DNA from: Sphingobium quisquiliarum P25
GTDB lineage: Bacteria; Pseudomonadota; Alphaproteobacteria; Sphingomonadales; Sphingomonadaceae
DNA length: 64,000 nucleotides
Direction: 5' to 3'
Assembly (NCBI RefSeq): GCF_000445065.1
Contig: NZ_ATHO01000150.1
Location: 1 to 64,000, forward strand
Shown here in pieces: positions 16,903 to 26,281 of this stretch (the first letter of the stretch is position 1; every line of letters starts with the position of its first letter). Position numbers and translations under genes: made by a program. The notes beneath the pieces were generated by a model, which was given only the letters and a program-made list of their open reading frames with translations, made no database searches and had not been told where the DNA came from.

Positions 16903-18831
16903 TCAGATTTCGACCTGACTGCCCAGTTCCACCACCCGGTTCGTGGGCAGGCGGAAAAACTCCATCGCGCTTTCCGCGTTGCGGAGCATCCAGGCGAAAA
17001 TCTTCTCCCGCCACAGGGGCATGCCGGGCTTGGCCGATGGCAGCAGCGTCTGGCGGGCGAGGAAGAAGCTGGTGTCCATCATCTTGAACGCCTGGCCGCA
17101 GCCCGAAACGTTTTTGAGCGCGGCGGGCACGTCCGGTTCCTGCATGAAGCCATATTGCAGCACGAGACGGAAGAAGCCGCGCCCCAGATCCTCCAGCTTG
17201 CAGCGGCCGTCATCTTCCACGACCGGAACGTCCCTGATCTTGACCGTCAGCAGGATCACCCGTTCATGCAGCACCTTGTTGTGCTTCAAATTATGCAGCA
17301 GCGCATGGGGGACGCCATCGGGCGTCGATGTCATGAAGACGGCGGTGCCGGGCACCCGCACGGCGCTGTTCGCCGCCGACGCCACGAACACAGGGATCGG
17401 CATGGCCGCCTCGCGCAGCCGGTCCTGAACCAGCCTGCGCCCGCGCGACCATGTGGTCAGCAGCGTGAAGACGACGAAGCCGATCAGCAGCGGGAACCAG
17501 CCGCCATCGGGCACCTTGGTGAAATTGGCCGCCAGATAGGCGCCGTCCACCAGGAAGAAGATCGCCAGCAGCGGCGCGGAATAATACCAGCGCCATTTCC
17601 ACAGCCGGTAGAGCAGCACCGTCAGCAGCAGATTGTCGATGAACATGGCCCCCGTCACCGCGATGCCATAGGCGGCAGTGAGGTTGGACGATGTCTGGAA
17701 CACCAGCACCAGCAGGATGACCATGACCATCAACCCCCAGTTGATCAGGGGGATGTAGATCTGCCCGGCGGTGGACGCGCTGGTATGCGAAATGCGCAGG
17801 CGCGGCATGAAGCCGAGCTGGATCGCCTGCTGGGTCACGGAAAAGGCGCCCGAAATCACCGCCTGGCTGGCAATGATCGCGGCCATCGTCGCCAGGCCGA
17901 CCAGCGGAAGCTGCGCCCATTGCGGGGCGAGGTGGTAGAAGGGACTGTGCAGCGCGGACGCCCCTTCGCGGAACAGCAGCGCGCCCTGCCCCATATAGTT
18001 CATCATGAGGGCAGGCAGCACGAAGCTCAGCCACGAAACGCGTATGGGGCTGCGGCCGAAATGACCCATATCGGCATAGAGCGCCTCCGCCCCCGTCACC
18101 GCCAGCACGACCGCGCCAAGGGCGAGGAAGGCAGGCAACGGGTCCGTGACGAAGAACATGACCGCCCAATAGGGGTTGAAGGCATAGAGGATGCCCGGCG
18201 TCTGCACGATGCTGATCACGCCCAGCGTCGCGATCGTCACGAAATAGATCAGCATGATCGGCCCGAACAGCGACGCCACCCGGTTGGTGCCCAGCCCCTG
18301 TATCCAGAAAAGCCCGACCAGGATCACCACCGCCGCGGGCAGGATCACGGGCTCAAGGCTTGAATTATAGACCGCCAGCCCTTCCACCGCCGACAGCACT
18401 GAAACCGCCGGGGTGATCATCGAATCGCCGTAGAAAAGCGAGGTGGCGAACACGCCCAGCAAGATGATGCCGCGCGACCATCGCTGCGTCTTGGTCTGCC
18501 CGTTGATCAGCGCCAGCAGCGCCAGGCTGCCGCCTTCGCCCTTATTGTCGGCGCGCATGATGATGGTGACATATTTCAACGTCACGACCAGCATCATCGA
18601 CCAGAACATCAGGCTGATCACGCCCAATATATGATCGGGGTCGAGCGCCAGATGATGATGCCCGGCAAAGGTTTCGCGGAAGGCGTAGAGCGGGCTGGTG
18701 CCGATATCGCCGAAGACGATGCCGATCGCGCCCACCACCAGCTTCAGCGTGGCCTTCTGCCCCGCATGCCCATGTTCCTGCTCTTGACCGTCCGCAGGGT
18801 GCGATTCCATGCTTACTGTCGCGTCAGCCAT
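16903..18831 (-). CDS. kup: Low-affinity potassium uptake protein, Kup family
   Basis: This integral membrane K+/H+ symporter has about 12 hydrophobic helices followed by a cytoplasmic C-terminal domain. The family hallmark [19 protein letters not shown] lies near residues 35-55, and [19 protein letters not shown] and [13 protein letters not shown] follow. The ATG at 18831 (MADATVSM) gives 642 residues; a GTG three codons upstream is possible and no Shine-Dalgarno sequence decides. The gene stands alone, convergent with hsp20. Kup proteins provide constitutive potassium import, especially at low pH. Confidence 0.94.
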   Translation of the reverse strand: MADATVSMESHPADGQEQEHGHAGQKATLKLVVGAIGIVFGDIGTSPLYAFRETFAGHHHLALDPDHILGVISLMFWSMMLVVTLKYVTIIMRADNKGEGGSLALLALINGQTKTQRWSRGIILLGVFATSLFYGDSMITPAVSVLSAVEGLAVYNSSLEPVILPAAVVILVGLFWIQGLGTNRVASLFGPIMLIYFVTIATLGVISIVQTPGILYAFNPYWAVMFFVTDPLPAFLALGAVVLAVTGAEALYADMGHFGRSPIRVSWLSFVLPALMMNYMGQGALLFREGASALHSPFYHLAPQWAQLPLVGLATMAAIIASQAVISGAFSVTQQAIQLGFMPRLRISHTSASTAGQIYIPLINWGLMVMVILLVLVFQTSSNLTAAYGIAVTGAMFIDNLLLTVLLYRLWKWRWYYSAPLLAIFFLVDGAYLAANFTKVPDGGWFPLLIGFVVFTLLTTWSRGRRLVQDRLREAAMPIPVFVASAANSAVRVPGTAVFMTSTPDGVPHALLHNLKHNKVLHERVILLTVKIRDVPVVEDDGRCKLEDLGRGFFRLVLQYGFMQEPDVPAALKNVSGCGQAFKMMDTSFFLARQTLLPSAKPGMPLWREKIFAWMLRNAESAMEFFRLPTNRVVELGSQVEI

Positions 18832-18964
18832 TAAGGACACGCCGAATCGTCATAAGCTTCCGACACCCAAGCAAGGGTGAGCTGGCCATATTACTGGCCT
18901 AGCCCGCAAATCCGGCGCGCCCTATCATGGGTGCAAGGCCCGCGCAACGCCGTACAGCCCTTCG

Positions 18965-19606
18965 CTATCGCCCCGCGCCATCTGCCGCGAGCAGGATGTC
19001 GATACGCGCGATGGCGAATTGAAGTTCCGCCTTGATGCCCGACCCGTCCGGCGCGCTTTCGACCAGCGGGGTCCACATATCCTTGGCCGCCTGCAGCTGG
19101 CCAGATCGCGCGAGCGCCAGACCGTAGAAATAGCGGGGGCCGGGAGCCTTCGGATCGATGGCCATGGCCCGGCGATAAGCGAAATCGGCGCTGGGCGGCA
19201 CGACGCCATCGGCATGGGCGACGAGAGCGTTGCCCAGTCCCAGCCAGAGGTTGGGATCGTTGGGCATCTGCTTGAGCCCGGACAGCAGCACATTGGCCGC
19301 TTCCTTCGTCTTGCCCTGCCTGCCAAGCCCGTCCGACAGCAGCAGCCATTGACCGGCCGGGCCGAAACGCTCCGCCAGGCCGCGCCGCCGCTCGGCCAGT
19401 TGCTCGTCAAACTTTTCGGGCGCGGCGCTGGCGGCGTGGCGCGGGGCACCGGCAAGGCCCGGATTGCCCTGCCACGCATAGCCCGCAAGGCCCAGCAGCA
19501 GGGCGGCGGCCGCAATCTCCCACGTCTTGCGCGGCATGCGGCCGATGACGATCAGCGCCAGCATCAGCAACGCGGCGAGCGTCAGGGCGATGATCCATCC
19601 CGTCAT
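18965..19606 (-). CDS. ccmI: Cytochrome c biogenesis TPR protein CcmI/CycH
   Basis: This 213-residue protein has two N-terminal membrane helices (MTGWIIALTLAALLMLALIV and WEIAAAALLLGLAGYA) and a periplasmic part with tetratricopeptide-like repeats (NLWLGLGNALVAHADGV, AYRRAMAIDPKAPGPRYFYG). CcmI holds apocytochrome c for heme ligation. The ATG at 19606 overlaps the ccmH stop by 4 bp and decides the start. It is the last gene of the ccmCDEFGHI operon. It is shorter than the largest CcmI proteins, as usual for sphingomonads. Confidence 0.85.
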   Translation of the reverse strand: MTGWIIALTLAALLMLALIVIGRMPRKTWEIAAAALLLGLAGYAWQGNPGLAGAPRHAASAAPEKFDEQLAERRRGLAERFGPAGQWLLLSDGLGRQGKTKEAANVLLSGLKQMPNDPNLWLGLGNALVAHADGVVPPSADFAYRRAMAIDPKAPGPRYFYGLALARSGQLQAAKDMWTPLVESAPDGSGIKAELQFAIARIDILLAADGAGR

Positions 19607-20010
19607 GACCGCTTCCTCCTGATACGGCCGCGCAGCACCAGCAGGCCAAGGCCGATCAGCAGGACCGGCGCGCCCCATAATGGCCACAGGATCGGATCGG
19701 CCGTCGGCTCATAGCTCACCCAATCGCCATAGCGCTCGATCAGCCAGGCGCGGATATGTTCGGGCTCCTCCCCCGCCATGATCCGCTCGCGTATCTGCGA
19801 ACGCATGTCGCCCGCCAGGCTGGCGTCGCTGTCGGCGATCGACTGGCTCTGGCAGGTGAGGCAGCGGATCGTTTCCATCAGCGCCTTGGCCTTGCGCTCC
19901 TGTGCCGGATCGCTGATCTGCCGGTTCGCATAGGGTGCGGGCGGCAGAGCGGATTGCGCCAGCACCGGCGCGCTCAGCAGCATCGCGATCAGGGCGGCGA
20001 GCATCCTCAT
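19603..20010 (-). CDS. ccmH: Cytochrome c-type biogenesis protein CcmH
   Basis: This 135-residue membrane-anchored thiol-disulfide protein reduces apocytochrome c cysteines before heme attachment. A signal peptide (MRMLAALIAMLLSAPVLA) is followed by the redox motif RCLTCQSQSIADSDA (CxxC), a helical bundle including YGDWVSYEP, and a C-terminal membrane helix with an arginine-rich end. The start at 20010 overlaps the ccmG stop by 4 bp. Confidence 0.93.
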   Translation of the reverse strand: MRMLAALIAMLLSAPVLAQSALPPAPYANRQISDPAQERKAKALMETIRCLTCQSQSIADSDASLAGDMRSQIRERIMAGEEPEHIRAWLIERYGDWVSYEPTADPILWPLWGAPVLLIGLGLLVLRGRIRRKRS

Positions 20011-20534
20011 TGCGCATCCTTCAACCGCTGGAGGATCATCGGCACATCGTCGGCGCGGATGTCGCCCACATGCTGATAGACGATGCGCCCCTTGCCATCG
20101 ATCACGAAGCTTTCGGGAACGCCGGACGAGCCGAGCGCGATCTGGACATTGCTGCGCGCGTCCAGCCCAATGCGCGCATAGGGATTGCCGTAGCGCGCAA
20201 GGAAGCGGTCGACATCGGCCCGCGCGTCGCGGATGGCGATCGCGTCGATATTCACCCCCTGCTGCGCAAGCGCCATCAACTGAGGCGCTTCGGCGGCACA
20301 AGGCAGGCACCAGCTGGCGAAGATATTCAGCAGGCGCGGCTTGCCGGTCGCCAGTTCCGTGCTGGCAAGGCCCGGCCTGTCGCTCGCGGCGGCGGGCAGG
20401 GAGAAGGCGGGGAGAGTCTTGCCCACCAGCTTCGACGTGATCACCCGGTCATCCGGTTTCAGCAGACCGCTGGCGAACAGGGCGAAGAAGCCGAGGAATA
20501 TCGCCAGCGGCAGCCAGATTAGCAGCCTTTTCAT
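20007..20534 (-). CDS. ccmG: Thiol:disulfide interchange protein CcmG/DsbE
   Basis: This 175-residue thioredoxin-fold protein passes electrons to CcmH and apocytochrome c in the periplasm. An N-terminal anchor helix (LLIWLPLAIFLGFFALFASG) precedes the thioredoxin domain with active site ASWCLPCAAEAP, then YGNPYARIGLD and the cis-proline loop GVPESFVIDGKG. Start and stop both overlap neighbouring ccm genes by 4 bp (ATGA), so translation is coupled. Confidence 0.94.
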   Translation of the reverse strand: MKRLLIWLPLAIFLGFFALFASGLLKPDDRVITSKLVGKTLPAFSLPAAASDRPGLASTELATGKPRLLNIFASWCLPCAAEAPQLMALAQQGVNIDAIAIRDARADVDRFLARYGNPYARIGLDARSNVQIALGSSGVPESFVIDGKGRIVYQHVGDIRADDVPMILQRLKDAQ

Positions 20535-22459
20535 GCCAGCGCCCTTCCCCGCCACTTGAGCAGCCAGCCGCGCCTTTCCCGCCCGACCAGCGCCAGCGCT
20601 CCGCCCAGGGCGATCATCACGCCGCCCAGCCAGATCAGCGTCACGAAGGGCTTCCACCAGATGCGCAGCTGCCAGCGGCCATCCTCCGCCTCCTGCCCCA
20701 GAACCACATAGAGTTGGCCGTTCCAGCGCGTCAGCAGCGCCGCTTCCGTCGTGGCCGTCGCAGGCGAAGCGAAGAAGCGCGATTGCGGATGCAGCGTGAC
20801 AGCCCTGCCGCCGCCCCGCACCGCTTCCATATCCGCCTGCAACGCCGTCCAGTTATCGCCCGCAATGGGCGAGATCTGGAGCAGGCGCAGCTTCCAGTCG
20901 CCCGCCTGCACCGTATCGCCCACCCGCACCGCCGCCAGCTTTTCCACGGTGAAGGCCGAATCGCACGCCATCCCCGCCAGACTGACAGCGCAGCCGAGAT
21001 GGGCGATCACCATGCCCCAGGTGAACAAGGGAGTGCGGCGAAGATTGCGCTTCCACAGGGGAGCGACACTCGCCGCCCCCACCGACAGCGCGACAGTCAG
21101 GCCAAGTAAGGGCAGGACGCCGATCCGCCCCCACGCCACAGTCGCCAGCACCACCGCCACCAGCAGGGCGATCGCGCCCGGAACCAGCAGCCGCCGCGCT
21201 ACTAAGCCCAGTTTGTCTCGCCGCCAGCGCGTCAGCGGCCCCGCCGCCATGACGAGCATCAGGATGAGCGCGACCGGCCCGGCGATCCGGTCGAAATAAG
21301 GCGCGCCCACCGACACCTTATGCCCAAAGGCTTCGGTCATCAGCGGATAGAGCGTGCCGATGAGCACCAGCCCCAGAATGACGGACAGCAGCAGGTTGTT
21401 CACGACCAGCATGGTTTCGCGGCTGACCAGTTCGAACGGCGCGCCCTCGCGCACGGCCCCCACCCGCCAGCCGAACAGCGCCAATGCGCCGCCAATGTAG
21501 AAGCCGAGCAGGACAAGGATGAAGGTCCCGCGCTCAGGATCGACGGCGAAGGCATGGACGCTGGTCAAAATGCCCGACCGTACGAGGAAGGTGCCGACCA
21601 TCGACATGGAAAAGGCGATGACCGCCAGCATCACCGTCCAGGCGCGCAGGGCGTCCCGCGTCGCCAGCACGGTGACGCTGTGCAACAGCGCCGTCGCCGC
21701 CAGCCAGGGCATCAGCGACGCATTTTCCACCGGGTCCCAGAACCACCAGCCGCCCCAGCCAAGCTCATAATAGGCCCAATAGCTGCCCGCCGTGATGCCC
21801 AGCGTCAAAAGGACCCATGCGGCGAGCACCCATGGCCGCATGGCGCGGGCGAAGGCCGCATCGACCCGCCGCGTCAGCAGCGCCCCGATCGCGAAGGAAA
21901 AGGCGACCGACAGTCCGACATAGCCAAGATAAAGCGTGGGCGGATGGAAGGCGAGACCTGGGTCCTGGAGCAGGGGATTCAACCCCTGCCCGTCCGGCGC
22001 CGGGGGATCGACACGGGCGAAGGGATTGGAAGAGAAAAGCAGGAAGGCATAAAAGCCAAGGCTGATCGCCGCCTGCCCGCCCAGCGTCGCCATATGCGTA
22101 TCGCGGCGCAAGGCCCGCTCGAACAGCGCCACGGCCGCGCCTGCAACGCCCATCACCGTGACCCAGAGCAGCATCGATCCTTCATGATTGCCCCAGGTTC
22201 CGGCGAACTTGTAGAGCCATGGCTTCATCGAATGGCTGTTGGTCACCACCAGCGCCACGGACATATCCGACCGCAGGAACAACGTGATCAGCAGGGCGAA
22301 GGCGATCCCGACCAGCACGCCCTGCGCCACGGCGACGGGCCGTACCGACCCCAGCAATTCCGGCTTCCCGCCCGCAAGGCCAAAGCCCGCGAGCGTCAAT
22401 TGCAGCAGCGCCAGCGCGAACGCCAGCCACAGCGCGATCAGGCCCGCCTCCGCGATCAT
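20531..22459 (-). CDS. ccmF: Heme lyase subunit CcmF
   Basis: CcmF is the large membrane subunit that attaches heme to apocytochrome c with CcmH/I. The 642-residue protein has more than a dozen hydrophobic helices and the tryptophan-rich WGGWWFWDPVENASLMPW heme-binding motif near 230-250. The heme-handling family also shows NNLLLSVILGLVLIGTLYP. The ATG lies 46 bp after ccmE, the only gap in the operon. Confidence 0.95.
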   Translation of the reverse strand: MIAEAGLIALWLAFALALLQLTLAGFGLAGGKPELLGSVRPVAVAQGVLVGIAFALLITLFLRSDMSVALVVTNSHSMKPWLYKFAGTWGNHEGSMLLWVTVMGVAGAAVALFERALRRDTHMATLGGQAAISLGFYAFLLFSSNPFARVDPPAPDGQGLNPLLQDPGLAFHPPTLYLGYVGLSVAFSFAIGALLTRRVDAAFARAMRPWVLAAWVLLTLGITAGSYWAYYELGWGGWWFWDPVENASLMPWLAATALLHSVTVLATRDALRAWTVMLAVIAFSMSMVGTFLVRSGILTSVHAFAVDPERGTFILVLLGFYIGGALALFGWRVGAVREGAPFELVSRETMLVVNNLLLSVILGLVLIGTLYPLMTEAFGHKVSVGAPYFDRIAGPVALILMLVMAAGPLTRWRRDKLGLVARRLLVPGAIALLVAVVLATVAWGRIGVLPLLGLTVALSVGAASVAPLWKRNLRRTPLFTWGMVIAHLGCAVSLAGMACDSAFTVEKLAAVRVGDTVQAGDWKLRLLQISPIAGDNWTALQADMEAVRGGGRAVTLHPQSRFFASPATATTEAALLTRWNGQLYVVLGQEAEDGRWQLRIWWKPFVTLIWLGGVMIALGGALALVGRERRGWLLKWRGRALA

Positions 22460-22505
22460 GGACGCGCCCCGCCCGCTCTGCGCGCGGCGATGATGAGGCC
22501 CATCC

Positions 22506-22952
22506 TCAACGCTCTGCCTTCATCTCGTGCGTCTTCTCATCATAGTTCATGCCTTCCAGTTCGCGGGGCATGTAGCGTTCGTCATGCTTGGCGAGCAGGT
22601 TGGTCGCGATGAAGGTGCCGGATGTGTCGAAGGCACCCTCCGCCACGACGCCGGACCCTTCGCGGAACAGGTCGGGCGCTATCCCCTTGAAGGATGCGGG
22701 CACCGTCGCCTTGCCATCCGTCACGTCGAACCGGATGGTGACGCCATCGGGCGCGTGCTTGAGGGTGCCCTTGACGACCATTCCTCCAAGGCGGATGGCC
22801 TTTCCGGGCTCGACCCCTTTGCTATGAACGTCCGCGGGCGCGTAGAAATAGGCCGCCTCGTCGCGTAGCGCGGAGGCCGCGAGCAGGCCCGCGCCGATCA
22901 GCGCCACGAGCGCTGCAATGGCCAATATTAGCCGTTGATGCTTCGCCTTCAT
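22506..22952 (-). CDS. ccmE: Heme chaperone CcmE
   Basis: CcmE covalently carries heme from CcmC to CcmF in the periplasm. The 148-residue protein has an N-terminal anchor (LILAIAALVALIGAGLLAASAL) and an OB-fold domain (IRLGGMVVKGTLKH, FRFDV-type strands). The heme-binding His and conserved Tyr are in LLAKHDERYMPRE. The start overlaps the ccmD stop (ATGA). Confidence 0.95.
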   Translation of the reverse strand: MKAKHQRLILAIAALVALIGAGLLAASALRDEAAYFYAPADVHSKGVEPGKAIRLGGMVVKGTLKHAPDGVTIRFDVTDGKATVPASFKGIAPDLFREGSGVVAEGAFDTSGTFIATNLLAKHDERYMPRELEGMNYDEKTHEMKAER

Positions 22953-23080
22953 GGCCGCTCCGATAGCTTCTGGGCAGCGGTTTCCGCGCTGCGCATCGCG
23001 CGCCAGCATCGCAGGCACAGCAGGAATGTCGCTGCAAAAGTCAGCGCATAGGCGCCGATGACGAAGGCCCACTGGTTCAT
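22949..23080 (-). CDS. ccmD: Heme exporter protein CcmD
   Basis: This 43-residue single-helix protein starts MNQWAFVIGAYALTFAATFL and ends in a basic, polar tail. CcmD is a small membrane factor that helps release holo-CcmE from CcmC. Identification rests on size, one membrane helix with the typical W-x-F-V-x-x-A-Y-x-L pattern, and its place between ccmC (5 bp upstream) and ccmE (4-bp overlap). It is easily missed because of its length. Confidence 0.88.
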   Translation of the reverse strand: MNQWAFVIGAYALTFAATFLLCLRCWRAMRSAETAAQKLSERP

Positions 23081-23085
23081 GCCGT

Positions 23086-23808
23086 CTATCCCCGCGCCAT
23101 CCGCTGCATGCGCGCCTCGACCTTGGCCTGCGCCAGGATGGTGCGCATCCGCATCAGCACGATCGCGGCGAACAGCAGGGTGAAGCCGGCGAGCGTGAAG
23201 CCAAGCGGCCACAGCAGCGTCATGTCGATGCTCGATCCGCGCATGGTGATGCTGGGTCCCTGATGCAGGCTGTTCCACCACACCACGGAGCGGTTGATGA
23301 TCGGGATATTGACCGCGCCGACCAGCCCGAAAATGGCCGTGACGGGACTGACGCCGCCCTGCGCCTGCCGCGCGCTGGCATTGGCGAGCGCCATATAGCC
23401 GAGATAGAGGAACAGCAGCACCAGCATCGACGTCATGCGGCCGTCCCATTCCCACCAGGTGCCCCATGTCGGCCGCCCCCAGATGGAGCCGGTGATCAGG
23501 CATATGGCAGTGAACAGCGCGCCCGGCGCCGCGATCGCCCGTCCGGCGACGGCGGCCAGCGGATGACGCCACACCAGTTGCATGACCGCCGCGATCGCGA
23601 TCCCGCTCCATCCCCCCATCCCCAGCCAGGCGGCGGGCACATGGATATAGAGGATGCGCACCGTTTCACCCTGGAGATAATCGGGCGGCGTCACGAACAG
23701 GCCGCACAGCGCCCCCGCCGTCAGCAGCAGGAGCCCCGGCCAGAACAGCCAGCCGGTGAGCGGCCGTGCTATTTTCAGGAAACGGGCGGGATTGGCGAAG
23801 CGATGCAT
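23086..23808 (-). CDS. ccmC: Heme exporter/transfer protein CcmC
   Basis: CcmC loads heme onto CcmE at the outer face of the inner membrane. The 240-residue protein has six hydrophobic helices and the tryptophan-rich WGTWWEWDGRMTSMLVL motif near 120-136, flanked by family histidines (YIHVPAAWLGMG, WNSLHQGPSI). It is the first gene of the operon, divergent from purF across 178 bp. ccmA and ccmB, the ABC parts, are not next to it and should lie elsewhere. Confidence 0.94.
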   Translation of the reverse strand: MHRFANPARFLKIARPLTGWLFWPGLLLLTAGALCGLFVTPPDYLQGETVRILYIHVPAAWLGMGGWSGIAIAAVMQLVWRHPLAAVAGRAIAAPGALFTAICLITGSIWGRPTWGTWWEWDGRMTSMLVLLFLYLGYMALANASARQAQGGVSPVTAIFGLVGAVNIPIINRSVVWWNSLHQGPSITMRGSSIDMTLLWPLGFTLAGFTLLFAAIVLMRMRTILAQAKVEARMQRMARG

Positions 23809-23986
23809 TTCGCGACGCTCTTTAGCCGCGCCAGTGCGTCAAGGCCAGTAGGGCTTTTACCTGCTCCGTCACCGGAAACGCTGGGTTTCGCCCGGACCAC
23901 CGGCTTTTTTGTGACAGGCAGGCGACAAACGGGTATCGAAGCACTATATGCGCGCCATCGCGCCCAATGAGGCGACAGGATCGGCT

Positions 23987-25465
23987 ATGGACCCGCTCGC
24001 ACCCATGTTTACGACCAACCCGTTCGACGACGACAAGCTGCGTGAGGAATGCGGCATTTTCGGCGTTTTTCAGGCCGAAACCGCTTCGGCCATCACTGCC
24101 CTTGGCCTCCATGCACTTCAGCATCGCGGACAGGAAGCGGCCGGAATCACCAGCTGGGACGGCCATGATTTCCACACCCACCGGGCGATGGGGCATGTCG
24201 CGGGCAATTTCGACCGTGACGATGTGATTCGCGGCCTGCCCGGCAACGCCGCCTGCGGCCATGTGCGCTATTCCACCACCGGCGAAACGTCGCTGCGCAA
24301 TGTCCAGCCGCTCTATGCGGAGCTTAGCTCAGGCGGATTCGCCGTCGCGCATAACGGCAATATCTCCAACGCGATGAAGCTGCGCCGCGAACTCATCCGC
24401 CGCGGATCCATCTTCCAGTCCACCTCCGATACCGAAGTCATCATCCATCTGGTCGCGACATCGACCTACCGGACGCTGCTCGACAAGTTCATCGACGCCT
24501 TGAAGCAGGTCGAGGGCGCCTATTCGCTGATCGTGATGACGCCCGAAGGCATGATCGCCTGCCGCGATCCGCTGGGCATCCGCCCGCTGGTGATGGGCAA
24601 GCTGGGCGACGCGACCATCTTCGCTTCGGAAACAGTCGCGTTCGACGTGGTCGGCGCCGACTATATCCGCTCGATCGACCCCGGCGAACTGGTCATCGTC
24701 ACCCATGACGGGGAAGTGCGCAGCCATCGCCCCTTCGGCGACAATCATCCCCGCCCCTGCATCTTCGAGCATGTCTATTTCAGCCGCCCCGATTCGATCG
24801 TCGACGGGTCCAGCGTCTATTCGGTCCGCAAGGCGATCGGCGCGCAGCTCGCGATCGAAAATCCGGTGGAGGCCGATCTCGTCATACCGGTGCCGGACAG
24901 CGGCGTGCCCGCCGCGATCGGCTATGCCCAGCAGTCGGGCATCCCCTTCGAACTCGGCATCATCCGGTCGCACTATATCGGCCGCACCTTCATCCAGCCG
25001 GGCGACAAGGTCCGCCACCTGGGCGTGAAGCTCAAGCACAACGCCAACCGGGCGCTGATCGCGGGCAAGCGCATCGTCCTGATCGACGATTCGATCGTGC
25101 GCGGCACCACCAGCCTGAAAATCGTGCAGATGATGCGGGAAGCAGGCGCGGCGGAGGTGCATATGCGCATCGCCAGCCCGCCGACCAAACATAGCTGCTT
25201 CTACGGCGTGGACACGCCCGAACGCACCAAGCTGCTGGCGCATCGGATGGACATTGGTGGCATGCAGGATTTCATCCACGCCGACAGCCTGTCCTTCATT
25301 TCGATCGATGGCCTCTACAAGGCGCTGGGCGAAGCGAAGCGCGCGGACATCCGCCCGCAATATTGCGACGCCTGCTTTACCGGCGATTATCCGACCACCC
25401 TCACCGACCAGGATGAGGTGGCGGTCAGGAACCAGTTCGAACTGCTCGCCGAACGGGTCGTCTGA
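23987..25465 (+). CDS. purF: Amidophosphoribosyltransferase
   Basis: This enzyme catalyses the first committed step of purine synthesis, PRPP plus glutamine to phosphoribosylamine. Domains: a class II glutamine amidotransferase whose nucleophilic Cys is in EECGIFGVF, preceded by a propeptide of about 21 residues, and a C-terminal phosphoribosyltransferase domain with the PRPP loop VLIDDSIVRGTTS. CDACFTGDYP near the end is also typical. I use ATG 23987, placed 8 bp after AGGA, giving 492 residues; the earlier ATG at 23948 lacks a ribosome-binding site. A terminator follows. Confidence 0.96.
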   Translation: MDPLAPMFTTNPFDDDKLREECGIFGVFQAETASAITALGLHALQHRGQEAAGITSWDGHDFHTHRAMGHVAGNFDRDDVIRGLPGNAACGHVRYSTTGETSLRNVQPLYAELSSGGFAVAHNGNISNAMKLRRELIRRGSIFQSTSDTEVIIHLVATSTYRTLLDKFIDALKQVEGAYSLIVMTPEGMIACRDPLGIRPLVMGKLGDATIFASETVAFDVVGADYIRSIDPGELVIVTHDGEVRSHRPFGDNHPRPCIFEHVYFSRPDSIVDGSSVYSVRKAIGAQLAIENPVEADLVIPVPDSGVPAAIGYAQQSGIPFELGIIRSHYIGRTFIQPGDKVRHLGVKLKHNANRALIAGKRIVLIDDSIVRGTTSLKIVQMMREAGAAEVHMRIASPPTKHSCFYGVDTPERTKLLAHRMDIGGMQDFIHADSLSFISIDGLYKALGEAKRADIRPQYCDACFTGDYPTTLTDQDEVAVRNQFELLAERVV

Positions 25466-25481
25466 CCGGCAGCGCTGCGTG

Positions 25482-25508
25482 GCGGCGGCCTTGATGAAGG
25501 GCCGCCGC
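25482..25508 (+). terminator. Intrinsic terminator of purF
   Basis: CGGCGGCC (25483-25490) pairs with GGCCGCCG (25500-25507), extended by one outer G-C pair, with a 9-nt loop and a pyrimidine/T-rich tail (CTTTCGCCTTTCT). It lies 17 bp after the purF stop. Confidence 0.65.
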
Positions 25509-25567
25509 TTTCGCCTTTCTCACCTCAAAAAAGGCCCCGCGTCACCAAGGGGCGAACGGGATGCCTC

Positions 25568-26278
25568 ATGTCGACCCTTCCTCTTTCCGGTAAGCTCGCC
25601 CTGGTCACGGGCGCCAGCAGGGGCATCGGCGCGGCGACGGCGCAGGCGCTGGGCGCGGCGGGCGCACACGTCATCCTGACCGCGCGCACTGCCGGAGGGC
25701 TTGAGGAGGTCGAGGAACGTATCCATCAGGCCGGAGGCAGCGCGACGATCGCGCCGCTGGACCTGATCGACGGCGAAAGCATCGGCCGCCTTGCCCAGGC
25801 GATTTCCGGCCGCTGGCAGGCGCTGGACATATTGGTGCTGAACGCCGCCACGCTGGGCAGCCTGGCCGCGGTTCCGGCGATCGACGCCAAGGAATTCGCC
25901 CGCCAGTTGACGCTCAACATCGCGGCGCCCCAGGCCCTGATCGCAGCCTTCGACGGCATGTTGCGGGCCAGCGCCGACGCGCGCGTCGTTGCGCTCACAT
26001 CCTCCGTTGCGGCCGCTCCACGTGCTTATTGGGGCGCTTATGGCGCGTCCAAGGCGGCGCTGGAAGTGCTGGTCAGCGCCTATGGCGAGGAAGTGAAGAA
26101 TATCTCCGCCATCCGCACCCACATCGTCGACCCCGGCGCGACCCGCACGGCGATGCGCGCCCGCGCCTTCCCCGGCGAAGACCCGGCGACGCTCAAGGAA
26201 CCCGAGGTCGTAGGCCAGGCGATCGCCAATCTGGTGCAGGCCGATCATCCCAGCGGCTATCGCTGCCGCATCGGCTGA
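25568..26278 (+). CDS. SDR-family NAD(P)-dependent oxidoreductase
   Basis: This 236-residue classical short-chain dehydrogenase has the cofactor motif VTGASRGIGAATAQALG, LNAATLG in place of NAG, and catalytic Ser/Tyr/Lys in TSSVAAAPRAYWGAYGASK. The similarity to YciK-type oxidoreductases is general only; the substrate is unknown. The gene stands between the purF terminator and the convergent cfa gene, whose 3' end is three bases away, so it is probably monocistronic. Confidence 0.85.
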   Translation: MSTLPLSGKLALVTGASRGIGAATAQALGAAGAHVILTARTAGGLEEVEERIHQAGGSATIAPLDLIDGESIGRLAQAISGRWQALDILVLNAATLGSLAAVPAIDAKEFARQLTLNIAAPQALIAAFDGMLRASADARVVALTSSVAAAPRAYWGAYGASKAALEVLVSAYGEEVKNISAIRTHIVDPGATRTAMRARAFPGEDPATLKEPEVVGQAIANLVQADHPSGYRCRIG

Positions 26279-26281
26279 TCG

